39,460 nucleotides of DNA from contig CAZKMQ010000003.1 in the NCBI GenBank assembly GCA_964554065.1, positions 1 to 39,460 on the forward strand, written 5' to 3'. This document shows, one piece after another, positions 1 to 8,469 of this stretch; position 1 is the stretch's first letter, and each line of letters begins with the position of its first letter. The DNA is from CAZKMQ01 sp964554065. GTDB taxonomy: Bacteria; Patescibacteriota; Patescibacteriia; Magasanikbacterales; JBBTQS01. The notes beneath the pieces were generated by a model. That model was not told the DNA's origin. It made no database searches and was given only the letters and a program-made list of their open reading frames with translations. The position numbers and the translations under genes are program-made.

Positions 1-452
1 ACCGGCTCAAAACCACTGTATGCTAAATACTGCTGCACAACTGCACGCTTCCACTTAGGTAATTTCCACTCATCAACATTCTCAAGTGCCACAATAGCCT
101 TACATAACATATCAAACAACTGAGAATTTGGATCATCTGGCTTGCTAGTCTCCTTTAAAAGCTGAAGCAAAAACTGCAAGTGAAGCAAGCGTACTAATGA
201 ATTGCGAATTTGCTTTGGATAAAAAAAAGGAAAAGAAGTCGTAATCTTATCTGAGCGCTTACCCTTGGCAACCGTAAGTGCTGTAATCACCCCTAACTCC
301 AGCCTACCCCTTTGCTTGCTTGCGATTTTCTTTGTACCAATTGCCACAGCATCGCGCAAACCAAAATCGCGTGTGTAGTACACAACGCGCTTATCCTTCT
401 CTTTACTATCTCGTATGGAAAGAATTATTGATTTGGTTGTAGTAGTAGCCAT
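1..452 (-). CDS. recO: DNA repair protein RecO, C-terminus cut by window edge
   Basis: RecO helps load RecA on single-stranded DNA in the RecFOR recombinational repair pathway. About 150 N-terminal residues are visible. They fit the RecO OB-fold start, with a beta-rich stretch containing VVYYTRDFGLRDAVAIG and then GTKKIASKQRGRLEL, which corresponds to the family's 'fT..GL....A.G.rk.kS.....L' pattern. A helical stretch follows (about residues 80-150). The ATG at 452 lies one base past the ruvX stop, so translational coupling is likely. The 3' end lies beyond position 1. Assignment is by pattern recognition of a poorly conserved family; no zinc-binding cysteines are visible in the part present. 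Confidence 0.72.
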   Translation of the reverse strand, partial: MATTTTKSIILSIRDSKEKDKRVVYYTRDFGLRDAVAIGTKKIASKQRGRLELGVITALTVAKGKRSDKITTSFPFFYPKQIRNSLVRLLHLQFLLQLLKETSKPDDPNSQLFDMLCKAIVALENVDEWKLPKWKRAVVQQYLAYSGFEP

Positions 453-453
453 A

Positions 454-834
454 TCATTGCTGCTCAATCCAATCCTCTAAGATAACCATTGCGCTGCGCT
501 CATGAATTGATGCCTCCGCATACAATTCACGTCCAGCAGCCTCAACACTACTGAGCGCTTCAGATGTAGTTTCCACATCACATTCAACAAAGGTCTTGAG
601 CTTTTTAACAAACTGTTGTGTGTCTCGTGTCTGATCACTCGCTGTTCCATCCATTGACCACGGCATACCAACAACAATGGTTGTAATATTTTCTTTTTCA
701 ACCAACGATTTAATCTCTGTAAAAAGCTGGCCAGTATTTTTTAAGTTGCCAAATGGCACAGCAATAGAAACATCCGCTGCTTTGTAAGCTAAACCAATAT
801 CCTTACTACCATAATCCACCGCTAATACACTCAT
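454..834 (-). CDS. ruvX: RuvX/YqgF-family putative Holliday junction resolvase
   Basis: RNase H-fold protein of 126 residues, near the family's usual 130-140; YqgF homologues act in rRNA 5' maturation and/or Holliday-junction processing. Visible signatures are VDYGSKDIGLA (residues 6-16, acidic D7), VVGMPWSMDGT (54-64), a TR pair at 69-70, and SEALSSVEA (91-99, E92). The C-terminal motif, usually V-D-x-x-A-A before ILE, reads IHERSAMVILE here, so the third catalytic aspartate appears to be H111. The first residue of the usual DER motif is Ser (S91). Its start overlaps the map stop by 4 bases, and it is followed one base later by recO. The family call is solid; catalytic competence is uncertain. 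Confidence 0.88.
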   Translation of the reverse strand: MSVLAVDYGSKDIGLAYKAADVSIAVPFGNLKNTGQLFTEIKSLVEKENITTIVVGMPWSMDGTASDQTRDTQQFVKKLKTFVECDVETTSEALSSVEAAGRELYAEASIHERSAMVILEDWIEQQ

Positions 835-1628
835 AAGCTAACATTCTCACTTGGGCGCTGGGTTACAACCGTGATGCCGTCTTTTTCAACCACAATTGTA
901 TGCTCAAAATGTGCAGCAAATGATCCGTCAGCAGTAACGATTGTCCAATCATCGTCTGCAGTCTCAACATCGTGTTTGCCAAGTGTTACCATTGGCTCAA
1001 TAGCTAAGACCATACCTGGCTCAATAATAATTGATTCATTTTTCTTATAATAAACATTGGGTATCTTTGGCTCCTCATGCACTTCATAACCCACACCATG
1101 ACCAACAAGCGCAGTCACAATTCCATAGCCAAACGGAGCTAAATAATCTTCAACTGCTTTACCAATACTTGCAATTGAATTACCAGCAGTGGCTGCTGCA
1201 AGACCTTTGTACATGCTCTTTTGTGTACGATCAAGTAAGTCTTTGTTAGTTTGGGAAATTTCTCCAATGGCAATTGTTATCGCTGTGTCTGTGTAGAAGC
1301 CACTTTGCTCGCCTTCAGTGTATGGCCACTCCATACCAATATCAATACCGAAAATATCTCCATCTTTTAGCACATATGTTGAAGGCACGCCATGCACAAC
1401 TTCATCATTCACTGATGCACAAATCGTTCCCGGAAACGGCTTACCTGACCCATATCCCTTAAAAGCCGGACGACCGCCTGCATCAATAATAAGACTCTCC
1501 GCAAGTGCATCAAGTTCTTTTGTGGTTATTCCAACTCGCGCGGTATTCATGACCTTCTCAAGAATCTCACCCATTAACTTACCGCCTTGTTTAATTTTTT
1601 CAATTTCGTGTGATTGTTTAATTTTCAT
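831..1628 (-). CDS. map: type I methionine aminopeptidase
   Basis: Removes the initiator methionine from nascent proteins in the cytoplasm. The 265-residue length and single catalytic domain fit bacterial type I M24A enzymes. All five metal ligands are visible: D96 in GIDIG, D114 in FYTDTA, H177 in VGHGVG, E211 in AIEPM and E242 in HFEHT. H80 in VVHG is the substrate-contacting histidine. It has no N-terminal SH3-binding or zinc extension. The stop overlaps the ruvX start by 4 bases. In many bacteria map directly follows adk within the spc operon; here two envelope-type genes lie between them. Confidence 0.97.
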   Translation of the reverse strand: MKIKQSHEIEKIKQGGKLMGEILEKVMNTARVGITTKELDALAESLIIDAGGRPAFKGYGSGKPFPGTICASVNDEVVHGVPSTYVLKDGDIFGIDIGMEWPYTEGEQSGFYTDTAITIAIGEISQTNKDLLDRTQKSMYKGLAAATAGNSIASIGKAVEDYLAPFGYGIVTALVGHGVGYEVHEEPKIPNVYYKKNESIIIEPGMVLAIEPMVTLGKHDVETADDDWTIVTADGSFAAHFEHTIVVEKDGITVVTQRPSENVSL

Positions 1629-1667
1629 ATACCAGTACCCTATCGTATTTACAACAATCCGTCCAGC

Positions 1668-3557
1668 TTACTTAAAGACAAAAATCCGAACACCTCCTGG
1701 ACCATCAACCCGCTCTGCCCCAGCCTCAAGAATCGCATATTCTATATAATCCACACTGAACCAATACTCATGAATTGCAACGTACACCTCTTGAACAGAG
1801 ATTGTGTCGCGCAATCCATCAATAAGCGCGTGGTCTGGCCTTCCATACAACACCTGTTCAGCAAATGGAAATACTTTCTCATTAGGTGAAATAGGATATA
1901 TATGTACCTCACCTACTTTGTGATCAAATCCAAACTCACGAAGACCAACAGCGGCAAGCAACTGATCTGTCAACACAACATAGTCTGATTGTGCTTGTTG
2001 GTCAATAAGGCGCACCGCTTCAATATCGTGTTGCGCCACATTCCATCCTTGACTATATTCCACCGCATTAATAGTTGGATAAAGAAAGTAAAACTGCACA
2101 GCCATAAGCGCACTAATAATAAAAATGCCTAGAAAATATAACACAGCATGACGTGCCACATATCGATTCCATGCAGCTACAATCCCCACTAGAAAAACAG
2201 GCAAAACAAACAATGGCAATACAGTTTTCAAACGCAAAACAAATTCGAGCTGCTCATAATGAATAACACCGGGAATAACTATATACGTCCGCAGCAAAGC
2301 AATCGCAAAAACAATTCCAACTACTGTTCCAACAAGTGGTAATCGCACATGCTTAGGTAGCGCCTTACCTGGAAAAATAAAATACACACTCGTCAAAATC
2401 ACAACCCACCACAATCCATAACTAATACTATATAACAGTTTCCAGAACACAGACACATCAGAAATAGAAAATGGAAACGCAAACACATTCCAAATATTTT
2501 GCCAATCTACGATTGCACTGTTAACTATAAAGGTTTCGCCCTGTAACAAACGGAACAATCCGAACATACTGAGAAGCCCCACACCGATAGCAACAGCTAA
2601 CAATACTGAGGTAAGCACCTTACTCTTACCACCAATCTGTACTGCGAGCGTTACTAGAAACATTGGCACACCAAGCATAGGGTGCGTTACTAGTGCCGCG
2701 ACTACAAGAAACCACACCAACCAACTCCTATTTACAAGCGGCAGAAGAAATATCCACCAAAGTGCATAGAGCACAGTAAAATTATATGGCACAGTGAACG
2801 TAAGTGCTGGAAGAATCACAAGCGGTACCAGCAACATACCAAAACGCGCGTGGTCTTTTGTCATACCCCATGCACGTGTGAGCCCATAGTACGAAACCAG
2901 AAGCACAGACAACATTGCATGAAGTGGAAGCAACAGACGATCAACCAACTCGATACCTAATCCAGTCATGCGCGACAATACAGACACCACTGCGTACTGA
3001 CCAATGTACATCGGCTGCAGAGGGAAAATTCTACCATGCTCTAGCACATACTGCTCTGCTGTCTGATGAATAAGCGGGTCATAACCATATCCTAAAGAGA
3101 ACACAACAAGTGCTACACCGTAAACTACCATGCCATACAGAGCTGTTGCAATCCACCACATTACACTTGAACGTCTACTTGTATATAACAAGCAACCCAC
3201 AACAATACCGAACAACACAAAAAAGAATACATTTGTACTATGCCACGGCGTAAGTAGCGAATACTCAACACGACTAAGAAACAAAAGCACAACAAGCCAC
3301 AACTCAATTCCTAATGTGAGTCCAATAAGTAACTTGTCACGAATCGCGGAAGGAAAAACCCTCGACATTTTAGGTAGTCGCCAATGCATTTTCCAAGCTG
3401 CCACCCCCACCCCAACTGCTACTGCAAAACTACTCCACAAAGAAATACCAACAACCAAGTATGCAACTGTTGCTAAAATAACAAACAAGCACCACAGAAA
3501 AACACTGGAGAGAATCCAGTGTTTTTCGTTTTCAATTTTTTTTATACGACCCAACAC
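1668..3557 (-). CDS. polytopic membrane protein, possibly GT-C-fold glycosyltransferase-like
   Basis: A 629-residue integral membrane protein with roughly a dozen hydrophobic segments over residues 1-500, then a soluble C-terminal domain of about 130 residues. An acidic loop after the early membrane segments (GYGYDPLIHQ) resembles the first extracytoplasmic loop of GT-C glycosyltransferases, where an Asp is catalytic. The alternation of long loops and helices fits that class, but I see no decisive motif. The start is a GTG at 3557, three bases after the preceding secreted-protein gene stops, suggesting coupling. A role in modifying surface glycans or that neighbour is inference. Confident as a membrane protein, not as an enzyme. 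Confidence 0.6.
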   Translation of the reverse strand: MLGRIKKIENEKHWILSSVFLWCLFVILATVAYLVVGISLWSSFAVAVGVGVAAWKMHWRLPKMSRVFPSAIRDKLLIGLTLGIELWLVVLLFLSRVEYSLLTPWHSTNVFFFVLFGIVVGCLLYTSRRSSVMWWIATALYGMVVYGVALVVFSLGYGYDPLIHQTAEQYVLEHGRIFPLQPMYIGQYAVVSVLSRMTGLGIELVDRLLLPLHAMLSVLLVSYYGLTRAWGMTKDHARFGMLLVPLVILPALTFTVPYNFTVLYALWWIFLLPLVNRSWLVWFLVVAALVTHPMLGVPMFLVTLAVQIGGKSKVLTSVLLAVAIGVGLLSMFGLFRLLQGETFIVNSAIVDWQNIWNVFAFPFSISDVSVFWKLLYSISYGLWWVVILTSVYFIFPGKALPKHVRLPLVGTVVGIVFAIALLRTYIVIPGVIHYEQLEFVLRLKTVLPLFVLPVFLVGIVAAWNRYVARHAVLYFLGIFIISALMAVQFYFLYPTINAVEYSQGWNVAQHDIEAVRLIDQQAQSDYVVLTDQLLAAVGLREFGFDHKVGEVHIYPISPNEKVFPFAEQVLYGRPDHALIDGLRDTISVQEVYVAIHEYWFSVDYIEYAILEAGAERVDGPGGVRIFVFK

Positions 3558-3560
3558 AAC

Positions 3561-4541
3561 CTAATCAACAGGACTGGCAACTTCGTATGCACCCAGGTTA
3601 GAACCTGTTGGATAGTCACTCAAATCACCATTTACCACGAACTTATCTTGGAATCTGTTGCTTGCATATACTTGCGGTGAAACCCAACGCTTAATCCCGT
3701 TTTGAATATAATAAGTACTTGCACCATCTTTTACTAATGAACCATCTGGATATAATGCAATATCAAGTGAAGGGCCTATCTTATAGTTAGTAAAGAAGGC
3801 GTCAGCTACATCTTTAACTTTACTGCTCCAATTTGAACCCCACAAAGCTGACACTGCAGATTCGCTCGTTATCTTACGCAATACACCACCTGGTGTCACT
3901 GCGTAAATATTAGGATCTGAAGTGATCTTTATTAACCAAGTACCTGGACGCATCGTAACATTCTGTACGAGCGGTATTGTTTTTAAATCATCGTGTGAAA
4001 TTGATTTGACATTATTAAGGTCGGTATACCAGCTAAAGTATACATCACCAGTTGCGAATGTATATCGACCACCATCCTTATAATAATACAGCGTCGTCAT
4101 AAGATTGCTCTTGATTATGTCACCTGTATTTAGCTTATTTAAAGGAGTGAGTATAATCTGCCCTCCTTCGTAACCAGATGTCTCATAACCAGCACTTCCT
4201 GGTCCACCACCCTTATAACCAGGAGTTTCGTATCCGGGCACGCCCGGACCACCGCCTTTGTATCCTGATGTTTCTTCATAACCAGCACTTCCACCACCAC
4301 CTTTTTGCTTCTGTGCTGAATACAATCTTCGTCGACGCTCAAGTTCGTAAGCTTGTTCAGTCTTTGCTGCTTTTTCCTGCTGAAATTGCTCATAACGACG
4401 TGAACGCAAACGCTCCCACACATCCTGTGGAATCGCACCGGCTGCAAATGCTGCAGCTCCAGCCGAGAGCAACATTAATGTCGCCACCGCTATTGTTGTG
4501 CCGACTTTAACTTTTGACTTTGTTGTTGTACTGGTCTTCAT
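3561..4541 (-). CDS. secreted protein with Gly/Tyr repeats and a CPR-type repeat domain
   Basis: A 326-residue protein with a signal peptide (hydrophobic core about residues 15-35, ending AAFAAGA). A basic helical stretch follows (about 38-80), then three imperfect copies of a 14-16 residue Gly/Tyr repeat built on KGGGPGxxGYETxGY (about 80-130). The C-terminal ~190 residues carry a module I recognise from CPR surface proteins: GDIIKS, a YYYKDGGRYTFATGDVYFSWY stretch, RPGTWLIKITSDPNIYAV, GGVLRKI and NYKIG, with a second half-copy near IQNGIKRWV. No function is established for this module. It sits between adk and a membrane-protein gene. An envelope or surface role is likely; the exact role is unknown. 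Confidence 0.7.
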   Translation of the reverse strand: MKTSTTTKSKVKVGTTIAVATLMLLSAGAAAFAAGAIPQDVWERLRSRRYEQFQQEKAAKTEQAYELERRRRLYSAQKQKGGGGSAGYEETSGYKGGGPGVPGYETPGYKGGGPGSAGYETSGYEGGQIILTPLNKLNTGDIIKSNLMTTLYYYKDGGRYTFATGDVYFSWYTDLNNVKSISHDDLKTIPLVQNVTMRPGTWLIKITSDPNIYAVTPGGVLRKITSESAVSALWGSNWSSKVKDVADAFFTNYKIGPSLDIALYPDGSLVKDGASTYYIQNGIKRWVSPQVYASNRFQDKFVVNGDLSDYPTGSNLGAYEVASPVD

Positions 4542-4586
4542 ACAAATAATTTATCTAAAAACTATCTATATAATACCACAAAAACA

Positions 4587-5220
4587 TTATTCGAGGAACT
4601 TAACAATAGCTGATTGGACCACATCTTTATCTTGTTCGCCATCAACATCATGTACAAGATCCTGTTCACGATATTGGTCAATAATTGGTTGTGTTTCTTC
4701 GTGGTAAATCGCAAGACGCTTTTTCACAGCTTCTTCTGTGTCATCATCACGCTGTGTAAGTGGTTCACCATCTATATCGCACACCCCCTCTTCTTTTGGC
4801 GGAGTAAATGTCACATGGTAAATATGCCCCTGACTGCATCCACGACGACCAGAAATGCGCTTCACCGCAAGCTCGTCTGAAATACTAATCACAAATACAT
4901 GATCAATCTCAGTAATGTCTGCTAAATCAACACGCTGCTGCTCGTTTCGTGGATATCCATCCAAGATATACCCATGCTCAACATCGGACTTGGCCAATCG
5001 CTCTTGTACTACCTGCTTTGTAAGATCATCCCCTACCAAGTCTCCTGCAGAAACAATTTCTTGAGCTTTCTTTCCAACATCTGTTCCACGCTTAATATGA
5101 TCACGATACAACGCACCAGGAGAAATTTGCTGGAATAGAAAAACGAGCAGAAAGTAATTCTGCTTGCGTACCTTTGCCTGACCCTTGTGGACCAATGAAA
5201 ACAACACGTAATCCTGCCAT
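4587..5220 (-). CDS. adk: adenylate kinase, interrupted by a one-base frameshift
   Basis: Adenylate kinase interconverts ATP plus AMP and two ADP. The ATG at 5220 opens a frame reading MAGLRVVFIGPQGSGKGTQA, a complete Walker A loop (residues 10-18), but this frame stops at 5101. The rest of the enzyme is in another frame: QQISPGALYRDHIKRG (AMP site), GYILDGYPRNEQQR, a LID region with GRRGCSQGHIYHV, and a C-terminal end at 4587. Removing one base between about 5132 and 5143 (a run of five T and a CC pair on the coding strand) restores a continuous protein of about 210 residues with normal spacing. Because adk is essential and the window has another assembly gap, a sequencing or assembly error is likelier than a real pseudogene. 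Confidence 0.9.
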
Positions 5221-5226
5221 AATCTG

Positions 5227-5577
5227 TTAGCTAAAAATCTGTAACACTCTGTCACGCACTAATTGCGCAGATCGCTCACTTTCACAATACTTTGCTGCGA
5301 TTGATTGTACAGCTCGTGCTGCATTAGTCCGATCCTTATATTTAAGCTCACCATTTTCTATCAAACGACTTATCTCTGATATCATGCGATCACGATCTTT
5401 ATTATCAATCTTGAACCTACCGCTTGAACACAATCCTCGCACCTCACGATTGATTGCTGCACGTGCTGCTTCTGATTTCATCTTGGGCTTGCTAGCACCT
5501 TTTTGCTCACGAGAAGAAGAACCTTTTGTAGAGGAACTTTTACCGCTTCTACCACTGATTAAATCTATTAAACCCAT
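5227..5577 (-). CDS. hypothetical basic protein between secY and adk
   Basis: A 116-residue protein I do not recognise. The N-terminus MGLIDLISGRSGKS could form a short amphipathic helix. Residues 12-35 are Ser/Lys-rich and probably disordered, and 35-116 look helical with many charged residues (EAARAAINREVRGL, DRDRMISEISRLIE, RTNAARAVQSIAAKY). There is no signal peptide and no transmembrane segment. It ends 6 bases before the adk start and follows the secY stop by 6 bases, so it is very probably a real member of the operon. That position suggests a link to secretion or translation, but nothing in the sequence proves it. Confidence 0.6.
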   Translation of the reverse strand: MGLIDLISGRSGKSSSTKGSSSREQKGASKPKMKSEAARAAINREVRGLCSSGRFKIDNKDRDRMISEISRLIENGELKYKDRTNAARAVQSIAAKYCESERSAQLVRDRVLQIFS

Positions 5578-5583
5578 ATAAAA

Positions 5584-6867
5584 CTAGTATACCTTATCAT
5601 AACTATGCATGGTAATCTGTGCATCGATCTGTTTCCATGCTTCAATAGCTACACTCACAATAATCAGCAAGCTCATACCACCAATAAGCAATGTGTTAGT
5701 CCCCGTAAATGCCTGTACAATAAGCGGCAATACAGCGATTGCTGCAAGAAATGTTGCGCCAGTAAAAGTAATACGCGTAATAACAAAGTCTAAATACTTT
5801 CGTGTCTGCGTGCCTGGCCTAACACCGGGGATAAAAGCACCTTGACGCTGCAAATTCTCTGCCATTTGATCTGGGTGCACCACAACTGATGTATAGAAGT
5901 AGGTAAATCCAAATACCAACAAGAAATACAACAAGCCATAGATTAATTGATTCTGGAATACCTCAATAGTCCACTGCGCAAATGTCGCCAACCAGTCTGT
6001 CTTTGCTCGAACAAAAAACTGAGCAATAAGTGGTGGGAACAATACTAATGAGATCGCAAAGATGATTGGGATTACACCAGCCATATTCACACGAAGTGGC
6101 AAGTGCGTCTTCACTCCTCCAGCAATACGAGTACCACGAACTTGACGGGCGTAACTAATCGGAATGTTGCGCTGCCCTTCAGTAATAAAGATAACACCAA
6201 CAACTGTAATAAGCGCCAAAGCAATCAATGAAATAAGTGTTGGAATCTGTGTTGCATCAAATGTTGCAAAAATCTGGCTCAGCGTTGTTGGGAATCCAGA
6301 AACGATTGCCGCAAAAATCAAAAGCGAAATACCATTTCCCACTTTCTTCTCAGTGATAAGCTCACCGATCCAGGTTAAGAACATACTACCGGCTGTTGCT
6401 ACCACAATAATAGTAAACATGTTAAATGCAGTCAGATCAGGCAAAACCTGCAGCGGTAACTGACGCAAAAGAGTGATATATCCGTATGCCTGCAACGCAG
6501 CGAGCGGCACCGTAAGTAATCGTGTATATTGGTTAATCTTAGCGCGACCATGCTCTCCTTCTTTACTAAGCTCCTCAAGTCGAGGAATAACCATGTTCAA
6601 CAGCTGAAAAATAATTGATGAGGTAATATATGGACCAACACCAAGCATCACAACAGAAAAGCTCTGCATCGTACCACCAGAAAAAATATTCAACAATCCA
6701 AGCACTTGGTTCGCCTCAAAGAATGCTTCAAGATTTGCAACATTTACTCCAGGAACAGGAACGTGCGCCAATAAACGAAAAAGCAACAGCATTGCTAGTA
6801 CAAACAAAAGACTGTCGCGTAAGCTCTTGATTCCAAAAATCTTTTTCAGTTTTTCCATATACGTCAA
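5584..6867 (-). CDS. secY: protein translocase subunit SecY
   Basis: Central pore subunit of the SecYEG translocon in the cytoplasmic membrane. At 427 residues it has the usual length, with ten hydrophobic segments. Diagnostic stretches are the plug and TM2 region FSGGTMQSFSVVMLGVGPYI, TSSIIFQLL, ITEKKVGNGISL and the cytosolic loop RQVRGTRIAGG preceding LPLRVNMAGVIPIIFA. A TTG at 6867 stands 8 bases after an AAGGAG Shine-Dalgarno, which favours it over the ATG at 6858. It follows rplO closely, the conserved spc-operon position, and is followed by a hypothetical gene and adk. Confidence 0.97.
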   Translation of the reverse strand: MTYMEKLKKIFGIKSLRDSLLFVLAMLLLFRLLAHVPVPGVNVANLEAFFEANQVLGLLNIFSGGTMQSFSVVMLGVGPYITSSIIFQLLNMVIPRLEELSKEGEHGRAKINQYTRLLTVPLAALQAYGYITLLRQLPLQVLPDLTAFNMFTIIVVATAGSMFLTWIGELITEKKVGNGISLLIFAAIVSGFPTTLSQIFATFDATQIPTLISLIALALITVVGVIFITEGQRNIPISYARQVRGTRIAGGVKTHLPLRVNMAGVIPIIFAISLVLFPPLIAQFFVRAKTDWLATFAQWTIEVFQNQLIYGLLYFLLVFGFTYFYTSVVVHPDQMAENLQRQGAFIPGVRPGTQTRKYLDFVITRITFTGATFLAAIAVLPLIVQAFTGTNTLLIGGMSLLIIVSVAIEAWKQIDAQITMHSYDKVY

Positions 6868-6879
6868 AACGTAATCTCC

Positions 6880-7377
6880 TTATTTTTTTGCCACAGAAGG
6901 CTTCGCTTTCTTTACTGCTTTTTTCTTCTTTACAATCGGTGCAACGGTTCCGCCGGCTTTTTCAATAGCTGCTTTAGCCCCAACAGAAACTTTAATACCT
7001 TTCACTTCGATTTTCTTAGTCAATTCACCACGGGCAACAATCTTCACACCTGACTTGATTGTAGCAATTACACCCTTTTTCAGCAATGTGTTTGGTGCGA
7101 TTAATTCATTTTCCTTAGTAACAACACGCTCAAGCGTTGCAAGAGTGACAGTAACTGCACTTCCACGCGGGCTGTTAAATCCTCTATTTTTTGGCAAGTT
7201 AATTAAGTTCTGCTTAAATGCACGCCGCGCAAGACCGCTCTTACCACCAGAACGTGAACGCTGTCCTTTCATTCCACGACCACTGTAGGTCCCACTACTT
7301 GCATCACCACGACCAACACGGCGTCGCTTCTTGCGTGCCTTGATATTCTTCTTAAGTGTGTTTGGTAGAAGTGTCAT
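6880..7377 (-). CDS. rplO: 50S ribosomal protein L15
   Basis: Late-assembling 50S protein near the L4/L21 region. 165 residues, longer than the usual ~145 because of a Lys/Ala-rich C-terminal tail (IVKKKKAVKKAKPSVAKK). The classic glycine/arginine-rich start is present: RKKRRRVGRGDASSGTYSGRG, then GQRSRSGG. Its upstream neighbour is rpsE, with only 9 bases between the two genes. The L30 gene (rpmD), which sits there in most bacteria, is absent, as reported for CPR genomes. Confidence 0.96.
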   Translation of the reverse strand: MTLLPNTLKKNIKARKKRRRVGRGDASSGTYSGRGMKGQRSRSGGKSGLARRAFKQNLINLPKNRGFNSPRGSAVTVTLATLERVVTKENELIAPNTLLKKGVIATIKSGVKIVARGELTKKIEVKGIKVSVGAKAAIEKAGGTVAPIVKKKKAVKKAKPSVAKK

Positions 7378-7386
7378 ATGAAAAAA

Positions 7387-8079
7387 TTATGCTTCAGTCC
7401 TTGCTTGCTCAGAAGCGGGTACGGGTGTAGGTGCCGTAGCAACAGGCTTCTTCACTGACGGACGGATACGATTAAAATGCGCCAACTCATGCAGCGCAGC
7501 AAATGTTGCCTTAATATTATTAATCTTATTCTTGGTTCCCAAAATCTTACTTGAAATATTAGGAATACCAGCATACTCAAGCACTGTTCGCAGTGCACCT
7601 CCAGCAATAATTCCACTTCCTGCTGGAGCAGGCTTAAGCAAAATGTGCGCAGCACCGGCACGACCTTCAAGCTTAAACGCGATAGTCTCGTTTACAATTG
7701 GGACAGTAATCAAATTCTTCTTTGCTTGACGCACAGCCTTAGTAACTGCAATCTGCACATCAAGACCCTTAGCAACCCCATAACCAACTCGCCCTTTGCG
7801 ATCACCAATAACCATTGCGGCACGGAACCTCAAACGCTTACCACCTTTGGTCACACGTGTCACACGAGCAAGCTCAACAATTGTTTGGTCAAATTCCTGT
7901 GGTTCACGCTCTTGGCGACGACCACGGCGTGGACGACGATTTCCTCCACCGCCACGACCTCCACGACGCTCGAATTTCTTCGGCGCTGGCTTTGTTGCTT
8001 CTGGTGCTGCTGGAGTTTCTGCCGCCTTTGGTGCTGGTGTTTCAGGTGTTTTTTCAGTTGTGTTATTCTCTTCTGTCAT
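7387..8079 (-). CDS. rpsE: 30S ribosomal protein S5
   Basis: Small-subunit protein important for decoding fidelity and mRNA helicase activity. The ATG at 8079, giving 230 residues, is chosen because it begins four bases past the rplR stop; the frame remains open further upstream only inside rplR. The core shows the double-stranded RNA-binding N-domain (FDQTIVELARVTRVTKGGK, FRAAMVIGDRKGRVGYG) and the C-domain (APAGSGIIAGGALRTVLEYAGI). It has an unusual N-terminal extension of about 60 residues, Pro/Ala/Glu-rich and then Arg/Gly-rich (RRGGRGGGGNRRPRRGRRQE), and a Pro/Ala-rich C-terminal tail. The RG-rich part probably contacts rRNA. Confidence 0.96.
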   Translation of the reverse strand: MTEENNTTEKTPETPAPKAAETPAAPEATKPAPKKFERRGGRGGGGNRRPRRGRRQEREPQEFDQTIVELARVTRVTKGGKRLRFRAAMVIGDRKGRVGYGVAKGLDVQIAVTKAVRQAKKNLITVPIVNETIAFKLEGRAGAAHILLKPAPAGSGIIAGGALRTVLEYAGIPNISSKILGTKNKINNIKATFAALHELAHFNRIRPSVKKPVATAPTPVPASEQARTEA

Positions 8080-8083
8080 AAGA

Positions 8084-8464
8084 TTATAATTGCAAACCAC
8101 CTTCACGTGCGCCATCAGCAATGGCTTGTACACGTCCATGGTAGGCATATCCTCCACGGTCAAAAACCACAGTAGTAATACCCAGTTTTTTTGCTTTATC
8201 TGCAAGCTGCTTTCCCATAGTAAACGCCACGGCAACTTGTGCTTTGCGATCACCAGCATCAACCTTCTTAATCTGCTTACTATGCACTGAAGCCAATGTT
8301 TTTCCTGCCGCATCATCAATCAACTGAACAAACAATGTTGTTGTTCCACGAAATACATTAACACGTGGACGCTCTGCTGTTCCACTAATCTTTGACCGAA
8401 CACGAACATGACGTCGCGCACGCGATGCTTTTCTCTTGTCAGTTTTTGCTGTAGTTGGTTTCAT
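8084..8464 (-). CDS. rplR: 50S ribosomal protein L18
   Basis: Binds 5S rRNA in the central protuberance with L5. 126 residues. The family signature runs through RVRSKISGTAERPRVNVFRG near the N-terminus, then TLASVHSKQ and a C-terminal DRGGYAYHGRVQAIADGARE. The Arg/Lys-rich N-terminus (KRKASRARRHVRVRSK) is the usual 5S-contacting tail. Standard spc position between rplF (5 bases) and rpsE (4 bases). Confidence 0.97.
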   Translation of the reverse strand: MKPTTAKTDKRKASRARRHVRVRSKISGTAERPRVNVFRGTTTLFVQLIDDAAGKTLASVHSKQIKKVDAGDRKAQVAVAFTMGKQLADKAKKLGITTVVFDRGGYAYHGRVQAIADGAREGGLQL

Positions 8465-8469
8465 ACGAT

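Noticed and set aside
4165..4300. DNA-level tandem repeat or satellite
   Set aside because: It is fully explained by three in-frame copies of the Gly/Tyr repeat in the secreted protein.
5101..5220. Programmed ribosomal frameshift in adk
   Set aside because: No known recoding site or stimulatory structure is evident, adk is not a known frameshift gene, and a simple one-base error explains it in an assembly with N gaps.
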